From UBA7446 sp038143535 (GTDB lineage: Bacteria; Bacteroidota; Bacteroidia; Flavobacteriales; Flavobacteriaceae), in contig JAYQMD010000001.1 of the NCBI GenBank assembly GCA_038143535.1, positions 1,240,001 to 1,304,000 of the forward strand: a stretch of 64,000 nucleotides of DNA, read 5' to 3'. Within the stretch, counting starts at the first letter, position 1, and each line of letters starts with the position of its first letter. The position numbers and the translations under genes are program-made. The notes under the pieces were generated by a model. That model did no database searches. It worked only from the letters and a program-made list of their open reading frames with translations, and was not told the origin of the DNA. This document shows, in pieces, positions 8,666-17,649 of this stretch.

Positions 8666-9529
8666 ATGGCGTGGTTTAAACGTACCGAAAAAGGAATTCA
8701 AACCCAAACCAGTGAAAAGAAAGACACACCTCAAGGATTGTGGTATAAGTCTCCCACTGGAAAAATTGTTGACACAGAACAACTAGCGGAAAACTTCTAT
8801 GTATCTCCAGAAGACGGCTATCACGTACGGATTGGGAGTAATGAGTATTTTGAAATTTTGTTTGACAACAACAGCTTTAGAGAACTCGATAAAAAGCTAA
8901 AATCCAAAGATCCGCTCAAGTTCGAGGATACCAAGACGTATAAAGATCGTGTTAAGGCGGCACAGAAAAAAACCAAACTCAGTGATGCGGTAAGAACTGC
9001 TATTGGACGATCAAACGGAAACGAGCTGGTGGTTGCTTGCATGGACTTTTCATTTATTGGAGGTTCTATGGGCTCTGTTGTTGGCGAAAAAATATACCGT
9101 GCTGCTGACTACGCACTAAAAAAGAAGGTTCCATTTGTGATGATATCTAAATCTGGTGGCGCACGCATGATGGAAGCGGCGCTGTCTTTAATGCAAATGG
9201 CAAAAACTGCTGCAAAACTCGCACAACTTGCCGACGCCAAAATCCCTTATGTATCGCTTTGTACAGATCCAACTACAGGAGGAACTACGGCTTCTTTTGC
9301 TATGTTAGGTGATATTAATATTTCTGAACCCGGTGCGCTAATTGGGTTTGCCGGACCAAGGGTTGTAAAAGATACCACAGGCCAAGAGCTGCCAGAAGGC
9401 TTCCAAACTGCGGAATTCCTTCAAGAGCATGGTTTTTTAGACTTTATTACACACCGAAAAGACTTAAAGAAGAACATCAATCTTTACCTCGATTTAATAT
9501 TAAATCGACCGCTTTCAGCTCAGCTGTAA
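8666..9529 (+). CDS. accD: Acetyl-CoA carboxylase carboxyltransferase subunit beta
   Basis: Beta half of the carboxyltransferase that moves CO2 from biotin to acetyl-CoA, making malonyl-CoA for fatty acid synthesis; it works with AccA, which is not in the window. The crotonase-like core is clear: FSFIGGSMGSVVGEKIYRA, SKSGGARMMEAALSLMQMAK, DPTTGGTTASFAMLGD and IGFAGPRVV. At 287 residues the length is normal. The N-terminal zinc ribbon that carries four Cys in E. coli AccD is present as an aligned stretch (WYKSPTGK...YVSPEDGYH, residues 26-53) with no Cys. From memory this loss is common in flavobacterial AccD. Confidence 0.95.
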   Translation: MAWFKRTEKGIQTQTSEKKDTPQGLWYKSPTGKIVDTEQLAENFYVSPEDGYHVRIGSNEYFEILFDNNSFRELDKKLKSKDPLKFEDTKTYKDRVKAAQKKTKLSDAVRTAIGRSNGNELVVACMDFSFIGGSMGSVVGEKIYRAADYALKKKVPFVMISKSGGARMMEAALSLMQMAKTAAKLAQLADAKIPYVSLCTDPTTGGTTASFAMLGDINISEPGALIGFAGPRVVKDTTGQELPEGFQTAEFLQEHGFLDFITHRKDLKKNINLYLDLILNRPLSAQL

Positions 9530-9548
9530 TTTCAATCAATTATTATGT

Positions 9549-9556
9549 TATATTTG
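9549..9556 (+). promoter_or_regulatory. rpsO promoter -7 box
   Basis: TATATTTG matches TAnnTTTG, 54 bp before the rpsO ATG. A start site a few bases downstream would place the hairpin at 9561 at the very 5' end of the mRNA. Confidence 0.55.
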
Positions 9557-9560
9557 CAGC

Positions 9561-9579
9561 CTTCGAGATAAACTCGAAG
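9561..9579 (+). promoter_or_regulatory. Hairpin at the 5' end of the rpsO leader
   Basis: CTTCGAG (9561-9567) and CTCGAAG (9573-9579) form a perfect 7-bp stem around an ATAAA loop, immediately after the promoter box and 31 bp before the rpsO ATG. S15 represses its own mRNA through leader structures in several bacteria, and those structures differ between phyla. This hairpin could be the local version, or simply protect the 5' end. Both are inference. Confidence 0.45.
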
Positions 9580-9610
9580 TTGCATAATAATCATTTACAA
9601 TAATATTGGC

Positions 9611-9877
9611 ATGTTAAACAAAGAAGAAAAAGCAGCAATTTTCAAAAAGTACGGAAAGTCTGAAAAAAACACCGGAAGTACAGAAGGACAAATCGCGCTG
9701 TTCACGAAACGTATCAACGACCTAACAGGACACCTGAAAGACAATCATAAAGATTATAACACAGAGCGATCATTGGTTATGTTAGTTGGTAAGCGAAGAA
9801 GTCTTTTAGATTATTTAAAAGACAAAGACATCGAGCGCTATCGTTCCTTGATTAAGGAATTGGGCATTCGCAAGTAA
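9611..9877 (+). CDS. rpsO: 30S ribosomal protein S15
   Basis: Small-subunit protein that binds the central domain of 16S rRNA early in assembly. The 88 residues have the standard length and signatures: TGSTEGQIALFTKRINDLTGHLK, DYNTERSLVMLVGKRRSLLDYL and RYRSLIKELGIRK. pnp follows 88 bp downstream, the conserved rpsO-pnp order. Confidence 0.98.
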   Translation: MLNKEEKAAIFKKYGKSEKNTGSTEGQIALFTKRINDLTGHLKDNHKDYNTERSLVMLVGKRRSLLDYLKDKDIERYRSLIKELGIRK

Positions 9878-9965
9878 GCACTTAAAAGCATCCGCATCAT
9901 CGGTTTTTCAGGGATATCTACGACCACAACACAACATCACAGATCCTAATTTAAATTGAAAACAA

Positions 9966-12170
9966 ATGATACCCAATGTACATGCATCGACTATTGACTT
10001 AGGCGATGGTCGGACTATTATCCTAGAAACAGGCAAGCTTGCTAAGCAAGCAGACGGTTCTGTCGTTATTAGAAGCGGCAACTGTATGCTATTAGCTACT
10101 GTTGTTTCTGCACGACAGGCCTCACCTGTTGACTTTCTACCTTTAACGGTAGATTATCGTGAAAAATTTGCAGCCGCAGGACGATTCCCTGGTGGCTTCT
10201 TCAAGCGTGAGGCAAGACCCAGCAACGAAGAAATTCTTACCATGCGTTTAGTTGACCGCGTGTTGCGTCCCCTTTTCCCTAAAGACTATCACGCAGAAAC
10301 ACAATTGATGATTCAATTGATGTCACATGACGAAAACGTTATGCCTGATGCACTTGCAGGCCTTGCTGCCTCTACCGTTATTCAACTATCTGATATTCCT
10401 TTTGAATGTCCTATTTCTGAAGTTCGCGTAGCACAGATTGATGGCAGGTTTATCATCAACCCAAGTAAATCACAGCTTAAAGAATCTAACATTGACATCA
10501 TGATTGGTGCCAGTGCAGATTCTGTGACCATGGTTGAAGGAGAATTTGACGAAGTTTCCGAAGAAGTAATGGCGGACGCCATTCGCTTTGGACACGAAGC
10601 CATCAAACTTCAAATTGCTGCTCAAGTTAAGTTGGCAGAAGCAGTAGGTAAAAAAGAAACACGTGAATACGAAACTGAGGACAGCGATGAGGCATTGCAA
10701 CAGAAAATTCACGATTTCGCTTACCAAAAATGTTATGACATTGCCAAAAAAGGCAGCGCTAAACAAGACCGCAGCATTGCATTTGCTGAAGTAAAAGAAT
10801 CCTTATTAGCAACTTTTTCTGAGGAAGAACTCGAAGAAAATGAAAAGCTAATTGGCAAATACTTTAGCAAAGCGCAAAAAGAAGCGGTTCGAGAATTGGT
10901 GTTAAGTGAGGGTATACGTCTTGACGGTCGTAAAACAACAGATATCAGACCCATATGGTGTGAGGTAGATTACCTACCCTCAACACACGGTTCATCTATA
11001 TTTACTCGTGGCGAAACACAAGCACTTGCAACGGTAACACTTGGAACCTCTAGAGAGGCTAACATAATTGATTTACCAACGGCACAAGGAGAGGAAACAT
11101 TCTACCTCCACTACAACTTCCCACCGTTTTGTACTGGTGAAGCACGTCCGTTAAGAGGTACGTCTCGACGCGAAATAGGACACGGGAACCTAGCGCAACG
11201 TGCGCTCAAAAAGGTAATGCCCAATGATTGTCCGTATACTGTTCGTGTGGTTTCAGAAGTTTTGGAATCTAATGGTTCCTCATCAATGGCTACTGTTTGT
11301 GCTGGTACTATGGCACTTATGGATGCTGGAGTTCAAATCGCAAATCCAGTTTCTGGAATTGCCATGGGACTGATTTCTGACGGAGAACGTTTTGCCGTTT
11401 TATCTGATATTCTGGGAGATGAAGATCACCTTGGAGACATGGACTTTAAAGTTACTGGAACTGAAAACGGCATTACTGCTTGTCAAATGGACATTAAAAT
11501 TAAAGGACTTCCCTATGATATTTTAATCCAAGCATTAAAGCAAGCTCGAGATGGACGTATGCACATTTTAGATAAGCTGAATGAAACCATTGAGGCGCCA
11601 GCAGCAGATGTAAAAGAACATGCACCCAAGATGGTAATGCGTACAATTCCTAATGAATATATTGGAGCCATTATCGGCCCCGGAGGTAAGGTAATCCAAG
11701 AACTTCAAAAGGAAACCAATACCACTATCGTTATTAATGAAGATCCTGATACAGGTGAAGGCATCATAGAAATTTTAGGTACTGGCCCAGAAGGAATTGA
11801 TCAAGTACTTGCCCGCGTAGACGCACTGACATTCAAGCCTGAAGTTGGTGAAACTTATGAGGTTCAAGTAATCAAAATTCTTGACTTTGGAGCAGTGGTT
11901 GAATATACAGATGCACCTGGAAACGAAGTGTTACTTCACGTTAGTGAATTGGCATGGGAACGCACAGAAAATGTTACAGATGTGGTAAACATGGGTGATG
12001 TATTTGATGTGAAATATTTCGGTATCGATTCACGGACACGCAAAGAAAAGGTTTCAAGAAAAGTACTTTTAGAAAAGCCTGAAGGTTATGTAGAGCGCAA
12101 GCCTAGACCGTCAGGAGGTAACGAACGAAGAAGAAACGGCGGAAACGACCGTAAATCTAGAAGAAACTAA
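9966..12170 (+). CDS. pnp: Polyribonucleotide nucleotidyltransferase (PNPase)
   Basis: Phosphate-dependent 3'-5' exoribonuclease and RNA polymerase of mRNA turnover. The 734 residues hold two RNase PH domains (about 1-230 and 310-550) with an alpha-helical linker. Marks include the FFKREARPSNEEILTMRLVDRVLRPLFP stretch (discontinuous in part), RREIGHGNLAQRAL, and SEVLESNGSSSMATVC. A KH domain (YIGAIIGPGGKVIQELQ) and an S1 domain (VGETYEVQVIKILDFGAVVE) follow. The C-terminal tail is basic and Arg/Asn/Gly-rich. A strong terminator follows. Confidence 0.97.
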   Translation: MIPNVHASTIDLGDGRTIILETGKLAKQADGSVVIRSGNCMLLATVVSARQASPVDFLPLTVDYREKFAAAGRFPGGFFKREARPSNEEILTMRLVDRVLRPLFPKDYHAETQLMIQLMSHDENVMPDALAGLAASTVIQLSDIPFECPISEVRVAQIDGRFIINPSKSQLKESNIDIMIGASADSVTMVEGEFDEVSEEVMADAIRFGHEAIKLQIAAQVKLAEAVGKKETREYETEDSDEALQQKIHDFAYQKCYDIAKKGSAKQDRSIAFAEVKESLLATFSEEELEENEKLIGKYFSKAQKEAVRELVLSEGIRLDGRKTTDIRPIWCEVDYLPSTHGSSIFTRGETQALATVTLGTSREANIIDLPTAQGEETFYLHYNFPPFCTGEARPLRGTSRREIGHGNLAQRALKKVMPNDCPYTVRVVSEVLESNGSSSMATVCAGTMALMDAGVQIANPVSGIAMGLISDGERFAVLSDILGDEDHLGDMDFKVTGTENGITACQMDIKIKGLPYDILIQALKQARDGRMHILDKLNETIEAPAADVKEHAPKMVMRTIPNEYIGAIIGPGGKVIQELQKETNTTIVINEDPDTGEGIIEILGTGPEGIDQVLARVDALTFKPEVGETYEVQVIKILDFGAVVEYTDAPGNEVLLHVSELAWERTENVTDVVNMGDVFDVKYFGIDSRTRKEKVSRKVLLEKPEGYVERKPRPSGGNERRRNGGNDRKSRRN

Positions 12171-12193
12171 ACACCTCTTCAACAACATTTTAT

Positions 12194-12233
12194 ATCCGCT
12201 AAGATTACTTTTAGCGGATTTTTTTGTTTTTTT
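12194..12233 (+). terminator. Rho-independent terminator after pnp
   Basis: ATCCGCTAA (12194-12202) pairs perfectly with TTAGCGGAT (12211-12219) around an 8-nt loop, followed by a T-rich run broken only by one G. It closes the rpsO-pnp unit. Confidence 0.9.
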
Positions 12234-12290
12234 ATGTAACCTTACTACACATTCATACGTATAACACACAGCATCATACAATACAAAGCA

Positions 12291-13154
12291 ATGAGACAGT
12301 TAAAAATTACAAAGCAGGTTACTAATCGTGAAACGGCTTCCCTAGATAAATATCTTCAAGAAATAGGTAAAGTTGATCTGATCACTGCAGAGATGGAAGT
12401 TGAACTAGCGCAACGCATCAAGGCTGGTGATCAAATTGCACTCGAGAAACTTACAAAAGCAAACTTGCGTTTTGTTGTGTCTGTTGCCAAACAATATCAA
12501 AATCAGGGCTTAACCCTACCCGATCTTATAAATGAAGGAAACTTAGGGCTTATTAAGGCTGCAAAACGCTTTGATGAAACGCGTGGATTTAAATTTATCT
12601 CCTACGCCGTTTGGTGGATTCGTCAATCTATACTGCAAGCTCTTGCGGAACAATCTCGTATTGTAAGATTGCCACTCAATAAGATTGGGTCCATAAATAA
12701 AATAAACAAAACATACGCCTTTTTAGAGCAAGCGCACGAGCGTGTTCCCTCTGCAGAAGAGATTGCCAAGGAGCTCGACATGACGGTTTCTGATGTGAAG
12801 GAATCCATGAAAAATTCCGGCCGTCATGTATCTATGGATGCGCCACTTGTTGAAGGGGAAGATTCAAATCTATACGACGTACTGCGAAGTGGTGAGTCTC
12901 CAAACCCCGACAGAGAGCTCATGCACGAATCGCTGCGTACAGAAATTGAGCGAGCACTCGAGACCCTTACGCCCAGAGAAGCCGACGTTGTTCGTCTTTA
13001 TTTCGGCTTAGGAAACCAACATCCCATGACGTTGGAAGAAATTGGAGAAACATTTGACCTAACGCGCGAGCGTGTTCGTCAGATTAAGGAAAAGTCCATC
13101 AGAAGGTTAAAGCATACTTCAAGAAGTAAAATCCTAAAAACTTACCTTGGTTAA
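12291..13154 (+). CDS. rpoD: Primary RNA polymerase sigma factor RpoD/SigA (short Bacteroidota type)
   Basis: Directs RNA polymerase to housekeeping promoters. The 287 residues contain region 1.2 (SLDKYLQEIGKVDLIT), region 2 with the core-binding and -10 recognition helices (LPDLINEGNLGLIKAAKRFD, then FISYAVWWIRQSILQAL), region 3, and region 4.2 with the helix-turn-helix (TLEEIGETFDLTRERVRQIK). Region 1.1 is absent, as usual for the Bacteroidota primary sigma factor that reads TAnnTTTG promoters such as those in this window. The stop overlaps the rpe ATG by one base (TAATG). Confidence 0.95.
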   Translation: MRQLKITKQVTNRETASLDKYLQEIGKVDLITAEMEVELAQRIKAGDQIALEKLTKANLRFVVSVAKQYQNQGLTLPDLINEGNLGLIKAAKRFDETRGFKFISYAVWWIRQSILQALAEQSRIVRLPLNKIGSINKINKTYAFLEQAHERVPSAEEIAKELDMTVSDVKESMKNSGRHVSMDAPLVEGEDSNLYDVLRSGESPNPDRELMHESLRTEIERALETLTPREADVVRLYFGLGNQHPMTLEEIGETFDLTRERVRQIKEKSIRRLKHTSRSKILKTYLG

Positions 13155-13816
13155 TGGGCTCAATTAAAATTGCACCGTCAATGTTGGCAGCCGACTTTGC
13201 CAATTTAGAACGCGACATCCAAATGATAAACCACAGTGAAGCAGACTGGTTTCATTTAGATATCATGGACGGCGTTTTTGTTCCCAACATTTCATTTGGA
13301 ATGCCTGTGCTTAAAGCTATGGCGCAACACACTGAAAAAATATTGGATGTGCACTTAATGATTGTAGATCCAGATCGCTATATCGAGACTTTCGCTCAGA
13401 TTGGTGCTGATGTTTTAACCGTACACGCTGAAGCGTGCACGCACCTACACAGAACAATTCAAGCCATCAAAAATGCGGGTATGCAAGCTGGAGTTGCGCT
13501 CAATCCACATACACCACTAAGCGCACTGGAAGACGTAATCGCTGATATTGATGTGGTGTGCGTAATGAGTGTAAACCCAGGATTTGGGGGGCAAGAATTT
13601 ATCCAAAATACCTATGCTAAAGTGCGGAAGTTGCGAACCATGATAGCGACGCACAAATCAGCAACCCTAATTGAAATTGACGGCGGTGTGAATGCTACCA
13701 ATTGTACCGATTTGGTTGAAGCTGGCGCCGATGTGTTGGTTGCTGGGAGTTTTATTTTTTCATCAAAGAATCCAAATGAAACCATCAAAAATTTAAGGCA
13801 AGTTGCCAATGCCTAA
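13154..13816 (+). CDS. rpe: Ribulose-phosphate 3-epimerase
   Basis: Interconverts ribulose 5-phosphate and xylulose 5-phosphate in the pentose phosphate pathway. TIM barrel of 220 residues. Marks: IAPSMLAADFANLERDI, the metal-site stretch WFHLDIMDGVFVPNISFG, DVHLMI, VMSVNPGFGGQ and EIDGGVNATN. Coupled to rpoD by a one-base overlap. It contains a six-G run at 13586-13591 that keeps frame. Confidence 0.96.
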   Translation: MGSIKIAPSMLAADFANLERDIQMINHSEADWFHLDIMDGVFVPNISFGMPVLKAMAQHTEKILDVHLMIVDPDRYIETFAQIGADVLTVHAEACTHLHRTIQAIKNAGMQAGVALNPHTPLSALEDVIADIDVVCVMSVNPGFGGQEFIQNTYAKVRKLRTMIATHKSATLIEIDGGVNATNCTDLVEAGADVLVAGSFIFSSKNPNETIKNLRQVANA

Positions 13817-13865
13817 TCCTTTTCAAAGATTTTATTTCTTATTTTTATGTCATCAAATCTTTTAA

Positions 13866-14693
13866 ATGAAACCCTCCAAATTACTGCTTCCGCTTTTTTT
13901 TCTTCTTGCTATTGCTACAGCATGTAAAACAAATACCATAACGGGGAAAAAAACACTTAACTTTTTTGGTGACAACAAGCCGCTTTTTGCCATGTCACTT
14001 AAACAATATGAAACATTTCTAAGCGAACATGAAGTAGTTCGCGGCACTGAAGATGCCAGACTTGTATCGAGTATTGGAAAAGATATTGCCAAAGCAGCAC
14101 AAACCTATTTCAGCTACAAAGGGCAGCCCAACCTCCTCGATGAATACGACTGGGAGTATCATCTGGTAAAAAGTGATCAAGTGAATGCTTGGTGTATGCC
14201 AGGCGGGAAAATTGTTTTTTACACAGGTATCATGGGCATTGTAGACAACCCTGACGGCATTGCAACCATCATGGGTCACGAGGTAGCCCACGCACTTGCT
14301 GACCACGGAGCGCAACGCATGTCCATGGGAATTCTTCAGCAGGCAGGCGGCATGATCACAGCTGAAGTAAGTAAGAACCAAGACGAACGCAAAAGAGAAC
14401 GAATTATGATGGCCTATGGCATAGGCACCACTGTTAGCGGGATGCTTCCTTTTAGCAGAAAACACGAGACTGAAGCCGATAAAATTGGTTTGGAGCTTAT
14501 GACCATTGCTGGATATAAACCCGAAGAAGCACCCAAGCTTTGGGAACGTGTGAAAGCCCAATCAAAAGGCGGACAACCCGAATTTTTAAGTACACACCCT
14601 AGTGAAGAAAGGCGTATTGCAAACCTAAGGGAATGGATACCTCACGCCAAAGCACTGGCAGGGGAAATAAAAATGACAACAAACATTAACTAA
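13866..14693 (+). CDS. M48-family metallopeptidase, lipoprotein
   Basis: Zinc endopeptidase of the BepA/LoiP-like periplasmic group. A lipoprotein signal ends at the lipobox IATAC (Cys20). The catalytic HExxH is HEVAH at residues 138-142, and the third ligand lies in HETEADKIGLELM. The 275 residues lack the N-terminal membrane segments of HtpX-type M48 and lack TPR repeats, so it is a compact catalytic lipoprotein. The role is probably envelope protein quality control, from family knowledge. It follows rpe by 49 bp and precedes the DUF885 gene by 21 bp. Confidence 0.88.
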   Translation: MKPSKLLLPLFFLLAIATACKTNTITGKKTLNFFGDNKPLFAMSLKQYETFLSEHEVVRGTEDARLVSSIGKDIAKAAQTYFSYKGQPNLLDEYDWEYHLVKSDQVNAWCMPGGKIVFYTGIMGIVDNPDGIATIMGHEVAHALADHGAQRMSMGILQQAGGMITAEVSKNQDERKRERIMMAYGIGTTVSGMLPFSRKHETEADKIGLELMTIAGYKPEEAPKLWERVKAQSKGGQPEFLSTHPSEERRIANLREWIPHAKALAGEIKMTTNIN

Positions 14694-14714
14694 TTTAAAA
14701 TAAATTCAATCGTT

Positions 14715-16478
14715 ATGAGAACTTATATATTACTACTTATTACTACAGTCCTGTTTTCTGGCTGTACTACTCCTTCACCAACAGCGCAACTGCAAGAGCT
14801 GATGCAAACGTATCACGAGGAAACACTTAAAATGAATCCGATTGGCGCGACTTATCAGGGGGATACGCGATACAACGATTATTTACCAAATTATCTGTCA
14901 GATGATGTCATGCGTAAGCACAAGACTTTTTATAAAGACATATTGCAAGAACTAAACAACATAGCGGACAACAGCCTAAGTGAAGAAGATCAATTGAGTA
15001 AAGAAATACTAAAGTGGGAATGTGAAACCAACTTGATGGGAATGGAGTTCCCTAAGGAATTGCTCCCTATTGATCAAATGTGGACCTTACAACTTACCAT
15101 GGGTCAATTGGCCACAGGAACGGGCGCACAGCCATTTAAGACGGTTAAAGACTACGAAAATTGGATCTCAAGAGTGGACGATTATGTAGCTTGGTTGTCA
15201 AGTGCGAAGACGCGTATGGCAGAAGGTATAGAACAAGGAGTGGTATTGCCAAAATCACTTATTCGTAAGGTAGTGCCTCAGTTGGAATCTATTACAGAAG
15301 TCGATCTAGAAAAAAATATTTTCTACATGCCTGCACGCAATTTTCCAGAAGATTTTACAACGGAGCAAAAAGAAAAGCTTTTGAAGGCTTATGCCAATAT
15401 GGTAACCAATAAAATCATACCTGCCTACCAGCGTTTGGTTGCGTTTATGGCGAGTGATTATTTAGCGGCAGGACGTAACAGTAGCGGTTTTGATGCCTAT
15501 TCATTCGGGGATGATTACTACAATTACGCCATCAGACTGTACACTACTACAGATATGACGGCCGACGAAATCCATCAACTTGGATTGTCTGAGGTTGCAC
15601 GTTTACGCAGTGAAATGGAGCGCATCAAAAAACAAGTGGGTTTTAAAGGGGATCTAAATGCTTTTTTTGATCATGTGCGTACCAAAAAATCACTTATGCC
15701 TTTTGATGATCCACAACAGGTTATTAACAATTTCAACGACATTCATGACAAGATGAAAGCCAAGGTAGATGCCTTGTTTGAACTACAGCCCAAAACTGCT
15801 TTTGAAGTACGTCGGGTTGAGGCGTTCAGAGAAAAATCGGCTAGTGCCCACTATAACCCAGGATCATTAGATGGCACCAGACCTGGTGTATTTTATGTAC
15901 CCATTCCAAACGTAAAGGAATACAATGTTTTTTCTGACGAAGATTTGTTTTTACACGAGGCCATTCCTGGTCATCACTTCCAAATCTCTTTGCAACAAGA
16001 AAACACAGAACTACCCGACTTTAGAAAAACGCTCTGGTACAGCTCTTACGGCGAGGGCTGGGCACTTTACTGTGAATCGCTTGGTCAAGAACTTGGTCTA
16101 TACGACGACCCGTATCAATATTTTGGTATGTTAAGTGCCGAAATGCACCGTGCCATTCGACTGGTTGTTGACACGGGGCTACATACCAAAGGCTGGACTA
16201 GAGAACAAGCCATTGCTTATTCTTTGGCTAACGAAGCAGAACCTGAATATGCCATTACTTCAGAGATAGAACGCTACATGGCAAATCCTGGACAAGCATT
16301 GTCCTACAAGATTGGTCAGTTAAAAATTATGGCATTGCGTGCCAAGGCTGAGGAGGCACTTGGCGATGATTTTGATATTAGAGCATTTCACCGTGTGGTA
16401 TTAGAATCGGGCTGTATTCCATTAGCGCTGTTGTCAAATAAGGTAAATGCTTGGATCGCATCTGAGAAAAAAAGTTAG
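14715..16478 (+). CDS. DUF885-family lipoprotein, putative metallopeptidase-like
   Basis: A 587-residue protein with a lipoprotein signal ending LFSGC (Cys17), so probably anchored in the periplasm. The family is named for its conserved C-terminal half, which here shows the HExxxGHH-type motif HEAIPGHHFQ at residues 414-423 and the companion stretch YGEGWALYCESLGQELGLY. These resemble a zinc-peptidase site, but the activity of DUF885 is not firmly established. Length is normal for the family and no frame damage is seen. It probably shares a transcript with the M48 gene. Confidence 0.85.
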   Translation: MRTYILLLITTVLFSGCTTPSPTAQLQELMQTYHEETLKMNPIGATYQGDTRYNDYLPNYLSDDVMRKHKTFYKDILQELNNIADNSLSEEDQLSKEILKWECETNLMGMEFPKELLPIDQMWTLQLTMGQLATGTGAQPFKTVKDYENWISRVDDYVAWLSSAKTRMAEGIEQGVVLPKSLIRKVVPQLESITEVDLEKNIFYMPARNFPEDFTTEQKEKLLKAYANMVTNKIIPAYQRLVAFMASDYLAAGRNSSGFDAYSFGDDYYNYAIRLYTTTDMTADEIHQLGLSEVARLRSEMERIKKQVGFKGDLNAFFDHVRTKKSLMPFDDPQQVINNFNDIHDKMKAKVDALFELQPKTAFEVRRVEAFREKSASAHYNPGSLDGTRPGVFYVPIPNVKEYNVFSDEDLFLHEAIPGHHFQISLQQENTELPDFRKTLWYSSYGEGWALYCESLGQELGLYDDPYQYFGMLSAEMHRAIRLVVDTGLHTKGWTREQAIAYSLANEAEPEYAITSEIERYMANPGQALSYKIGQLKIMALRAKAEEALGDDFDIRAFHRVVLESGCIPLALLSNKVNAWIASEKKS

Positions 16479-16480
16479 GA

Positions 16481-16504
16481 TGAATTACATACTTTTGTAA
16501 TTCA
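16481..16504 (+). promoter_or_regulatory. galE promoter -7 box inside an 8-bp inverted repeat
   Basis: The -7 box TACTTTTG (16490-16497) lies inside a perfect inverted repeat with arms TGAATTAC (16481-16488) and GTAATTCA (16497-16504), 11 bp before the galE ATG. The arms flank and touch the box, so a bound dimer would block it. This is an operator candidate; the protein is unknown. Confidence 0.5.
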
Positions 16505-16514
16505 AAACAAACAC

Positions 16515-17531
16515 ATGATTTTAGTCACAGGTGGGTTGGGTTTTATAGGATCTCACACCGTAGTATCACTACAAGAAAAGGGACATGAAGTACTTATTGT
16601 AGATGACTTATCCAATGCTACTATCGAGGTTTTAGATGGTATTGATGCCGCGAGCGGCACGCGTCCAAAATTAGAAGTGTTAAACCTACAAGATAGTGTA
16701 GGCATTTCAGAAATCTTTCAAGCTTACAACATCACTGGAATCATTCATTTAGCTGCTGCAAAGGCTGTGGGTGAAAGCGTTCAAAAACCCATTGCTTACT
16801 ACCAAAATAACCTAGGGTCGTTACTGAATTTATTGGCTGAGATCGAAAAGTCACACAAACCAATGTCCTTTATTTTCAGTTCTTCGTGCACGGTTTACGG
16901 GGAGGCCGAAACACTTCCTATTACGGAACGTGCTCCCATACAGCCAGCCATGTCGCCTTACGGTAATACCAAGCAAGTGGGGGAAGAAATCTTGGCAGAT
17001 ACCGTTAATGCACTTGAGGGCTTTCGGGTAATTTCACTACGCTACTTTAACCCTATTGGCGCACACCCCTCAAATGCAATTGGAGAGCTGCCACTAGGCA
17101 AACCACAAAATTTGGTGCCTTTTATCACCCAAACTGCGTCTGGGCTTTATCCAAAACTTACCGTTTTTGGAAACGATTACCCTACTCCTGATGGCACTAA
17201 TATTAGAGATTATATTCACGTAGTGGATTTGGCAGAAGCACATGTGGTGGCACTTGAGCGTATCACATCAAATGAAACGTCTGAAGCCTATGAAGTCTTT
17301 AATTTAGGCACAGGTAAAGGAAGTAGCGTTATTGAAGTAATCCAAAGCTTCGAACGTGTTTCGGGCTTAAAACTAAACTATGAGATTGGTGACAGACGGG
17401 CTGGAGATGTGGTCGCTGCTTATGCCGACACCAAAAAAGCTAACGAAGTCTTGGGCTGGAAAACCCAACGCAGCTTAGACGAGGCTATCGCATCCGCTTG
17501 GGCTTGGGAAAAGAAGCTTAGAGGGCTGTAG
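16515..17531 (+). CDS. galE: UDP-glucose 4-epimerase
   Basis: NAD-dependent epimerase interconverting UDP-glucose and UDP-galactose for sugar use and surface polysaccharide synthesis. Extended SDR fold, 338 residues. The NAD loop is VTGGLGFIGSHT, the catalytic Ser/Thr lie in SSSCTVYG, and the YxxxK pair is YGNTK. LRYFNPIGAHPS and GTNIRDYIHVVDLA are GalE signatures. It faces galM, a gene of the same Leloir pathway, across 118 bp. Confidence 0.95.
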   Translation: MILVTGGLGFIGSHTVVSLQEKGHEVLIVDDLSNATIEVLDGIDAASGTRPKLEVLNLQDSVGISEIFQAYNITGIIHLAAAKAVGESVQKPIAYYQNNLGSLLNLLAEIEKSHKPMSFIFSSSCTVYGEAETLPITERAPIQPAMSPYGNTKQVGEEILADTVNALEGFRVISLRYFNPIGAHPSNAIGELPLGKPQNLVPFITQTASGLYPKLTVFGNDYPTPDGTNIRDYIHVVDLAEAHVVALERITSNETSEAYEVFNLGTGKGSSVIEVIQSFERVSGLKLNYEIGDRRAGDVVAAYADTKKANEVLGWKTQRSLDEAIASAWAWEKKLRGL

Positions 17532-17649
17532 CCACTTCTCGTAGCTAACTGCAACAATTATAACCACTGCTGAAGTTCATATCATTTGACAAGCATGATA
17601 CATCCCTGAGTTTTTTTAAAATGTCAAATACTGGTGTTTATGATTGGCG

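Noticed and set aside
12794..13011. A 61-codon frame inside rpoD
   Set aside because: It overlaps a highly conserved gene in another frame and has no recognisable sequence of its own.
14019..14561. A 180-codon open frame antisense to the M48 peptidase gene
   Set aside because: It mirrors a well-supported gene, has no family-like sequence or promoter, and such long antisense frames arise from codon bias.
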